Of a stretch of DNA of 6,459 nt, positions 5,643 through 6,459 are shown piece by piece (the stretch's first letter is position 1; each line of letters opens with the position of its first letter). A program made the position numbers and the translations under genes. Below the pieces are notes generated by a model. That model was not told the origin of the DNA, ran no database searches, and worked only from the letters and a program-made list of their open reading frames with translations. The stretch covers positions 1-6,459 of the forward strand of contig CAJFQY010000053.1 in NCBI GenBank assembly GCA_904419315.1. The letters are read 5' to 3'. Source of the DNA: Zongyangia gallinarum. GTDB taxonomy: Bacteria; Bacillota; Clostridia; Oscillospirales; Ruminococcaceae.

Positions 5643-6459
5643 ATGAGGTTTTCCTCCCCATCTATGTCGTTTTTAAGAAAGATAGTAGCTTGTTTTCTTC
5701 TAGTCTCTATGATTCTTAACCTTTCTTCCTGTAATGGAGAGGAGGAATCCTCTTCTGCTCCAGCACCGGTGGTAACCACTCCCCAGGTTACGGAAGCACC
5801 CTTGCCAGAACCAGAAGAAGATGATCAGCTCCAAATTCAGCAGCCTGATGCCGATACTCTACAAAAGCTTACTGATATGCAGTCTGCCAACAGCGATACG
5901 GTAGCCTGGCTGACCATTCCCGACACCACGGTAGACAATGCCGTAGTTCAAGCTGAAGATAACGATTTTTATCTTCGCAAAGATGAATACAAACAGTATA
6001 ATTTTTACGGATGCTACTATGCGGACTACGAAAACACCATTGGTGAGCGAAATGTCTTATCCCGCAACACCGTTATCTATGGACACAACATGGATGACAA
6101 CCAGGTGCATGGTCTAAAGTTTGGCCAGCTATTGAAATATCTTGATGAGGATTTCGCCACCAATCACCCCTATATTTATTTAACGACTCCCGATGATCAG
6201 ATGGTTTTTAAAATCTTTGCCGCCTATTATTCTGATATTAACTTCAATTATATCAGCGTCAACCCCAGCGACTTAGAGTTTTTAAACATTCTTAATGAAG
6301 CGGAGGAGCGCACCGAATATTTCTATGATGTGGATGTCAACGCCACAGACAAAATTCTAACCCTATCCACCTGTACCTATAAATACGGCATGCGGGAGGA
6401 TCAGCGTTTTGTCGTCCAGGCCCGTCTTTTAAGAGATGGCGAACAGATGCCTGAAACCG
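5643..6459 (+). CDS. Class B sortase with lipoprotein-type signal peptide (3' end outside window)
   Basis: 272 residues are visible with no stop before the window edge. Sortases are extracytoplasmic cysteine transpeptidases that join surface proteins to peptidoglycan or build pili. The catalytic set is present: H148 in VIYGHNM, C244 in TLSTCTY and R255 before FVVQARL. WLTIPDTTVDNAVVQ (89-103), a YGCYYADY block and the long insertion between the H and C strands favour class B. The N-terminus has a basic stretch (R12, K13), a hydrophobic core at about 14-27 and a lipobox LSSC (27-30), followed by a Ser/Pro/Glu-rich linker to about residue 70. This predicts lipid anchoring at C30, unlike the plain membrane anchor usual for sortases. 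The ATG at 5643 has AAAGGAG 10 bases upstream. It lies 22 bp after pyk with no terminator between, so cotranscription is likely. No substrate gene is in view. Little can be missing at the C-terminus, because the core domain is complete. Confidence 0.9.
   Translation, partial: MRFSSPSMSFLRKIVACFLLVSMILNLSSCNGEEESSSAPAPVVTTPQVTEAPLPEPEEDDQLQIQQPDADTLQKLTDMQSANSDTVAWLTIPDTTVDNAVVQAEDNDFYLRKDEYKQYNFYGCYYADYENTIGERNVLSRNTVIYGHNMDDNQVHGLKFGQLLKYLDEDFATNHPYIYLTTPDDQMVFKIFAAYYSDINFNYISVNPSDLEFLNILNEAEERTEYFYDVDVNATDKILTLSTCTYKYGMREDQRFVVQARLLRDGEQMPET

Noticed and set aside
1..6459. Mobile element, CRISPR array, tRNA or phage-derived system
   Set aside because: No transposase, integrase, spaced repeats, tRNA-like fold or boundary repeats were seen; gene order and codon use look like ordinary chromosomal DNA.

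Overview
The window looks like chromosomal DNA from a Gram-positive anaerobe of the Bacillota, most likely the Clostridia (Eubacteriales, gut Oscillospiraceae/Lachnospiraceae type). The evidence is a YtrA-type GntR/ABC operon, a pyruvate kinase carrying the extra C-terminal phosphohistidine domain, a class B sortase, strong GGAGG-type ribosome binding sites and moderate G+C. The genus cannot be told from the sequence.

Layout. Positions 1-27 are the last codons of a plus-strand gene that enters from the left. It ends at a strong hairpin (32-66) with T-runs on both sides, so this should terminate both that gene and the leftward operon that converges on it. A second hairpin with a GAAA tetraloop lies at 76-107. 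From 3574 down to 119 runs a compact three-gene leftward operon: a YtrA-subfamily GntR repressor, an ABC ATPase (4-bp ATGA overlap) and a large ABC-2 type permease with an extracellular domain (29-bp overlap). Its promoter is an almost ideal sigma-A promoter (TTGACA, 17 bp, TATACT at 3652-3624). An imperfect dyad at 3594-3622 lies directly on the expected transcription start and is a probable autoregulatory operator.

From 3863 rightwards lies pyk (pyruvate kinase, 585 aa). After 22 bp follows a class B sortase whose 3' end is cut off by the window edge. The sortase starts with a lipoprotein-type signal peptide instead of a plain membrane anchor. The divergent intergenic region (about 3575-3862) is AT-rich and holds the operon promoter and operator and, presumably, the pyk promoter, which I could not place with confidence.

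How the genes work together. The leftward operon is a self-contained export/stress module: the repressor senses an unknown effector and releases transcription of a transporter made of one ATPase and one permease, which would need to homodimerise. Pyk is housekeeping glycolysis. The sortase is a surface-protein transpeptidase with no substrate gene in view. I see no mobile element, CRISPR array, tRNA or rRNA. No wholly new system is evident. The points most worth checking are the lipobox on the sortase, the large extracellular domain of the permease, and the promoter/operator architecture.
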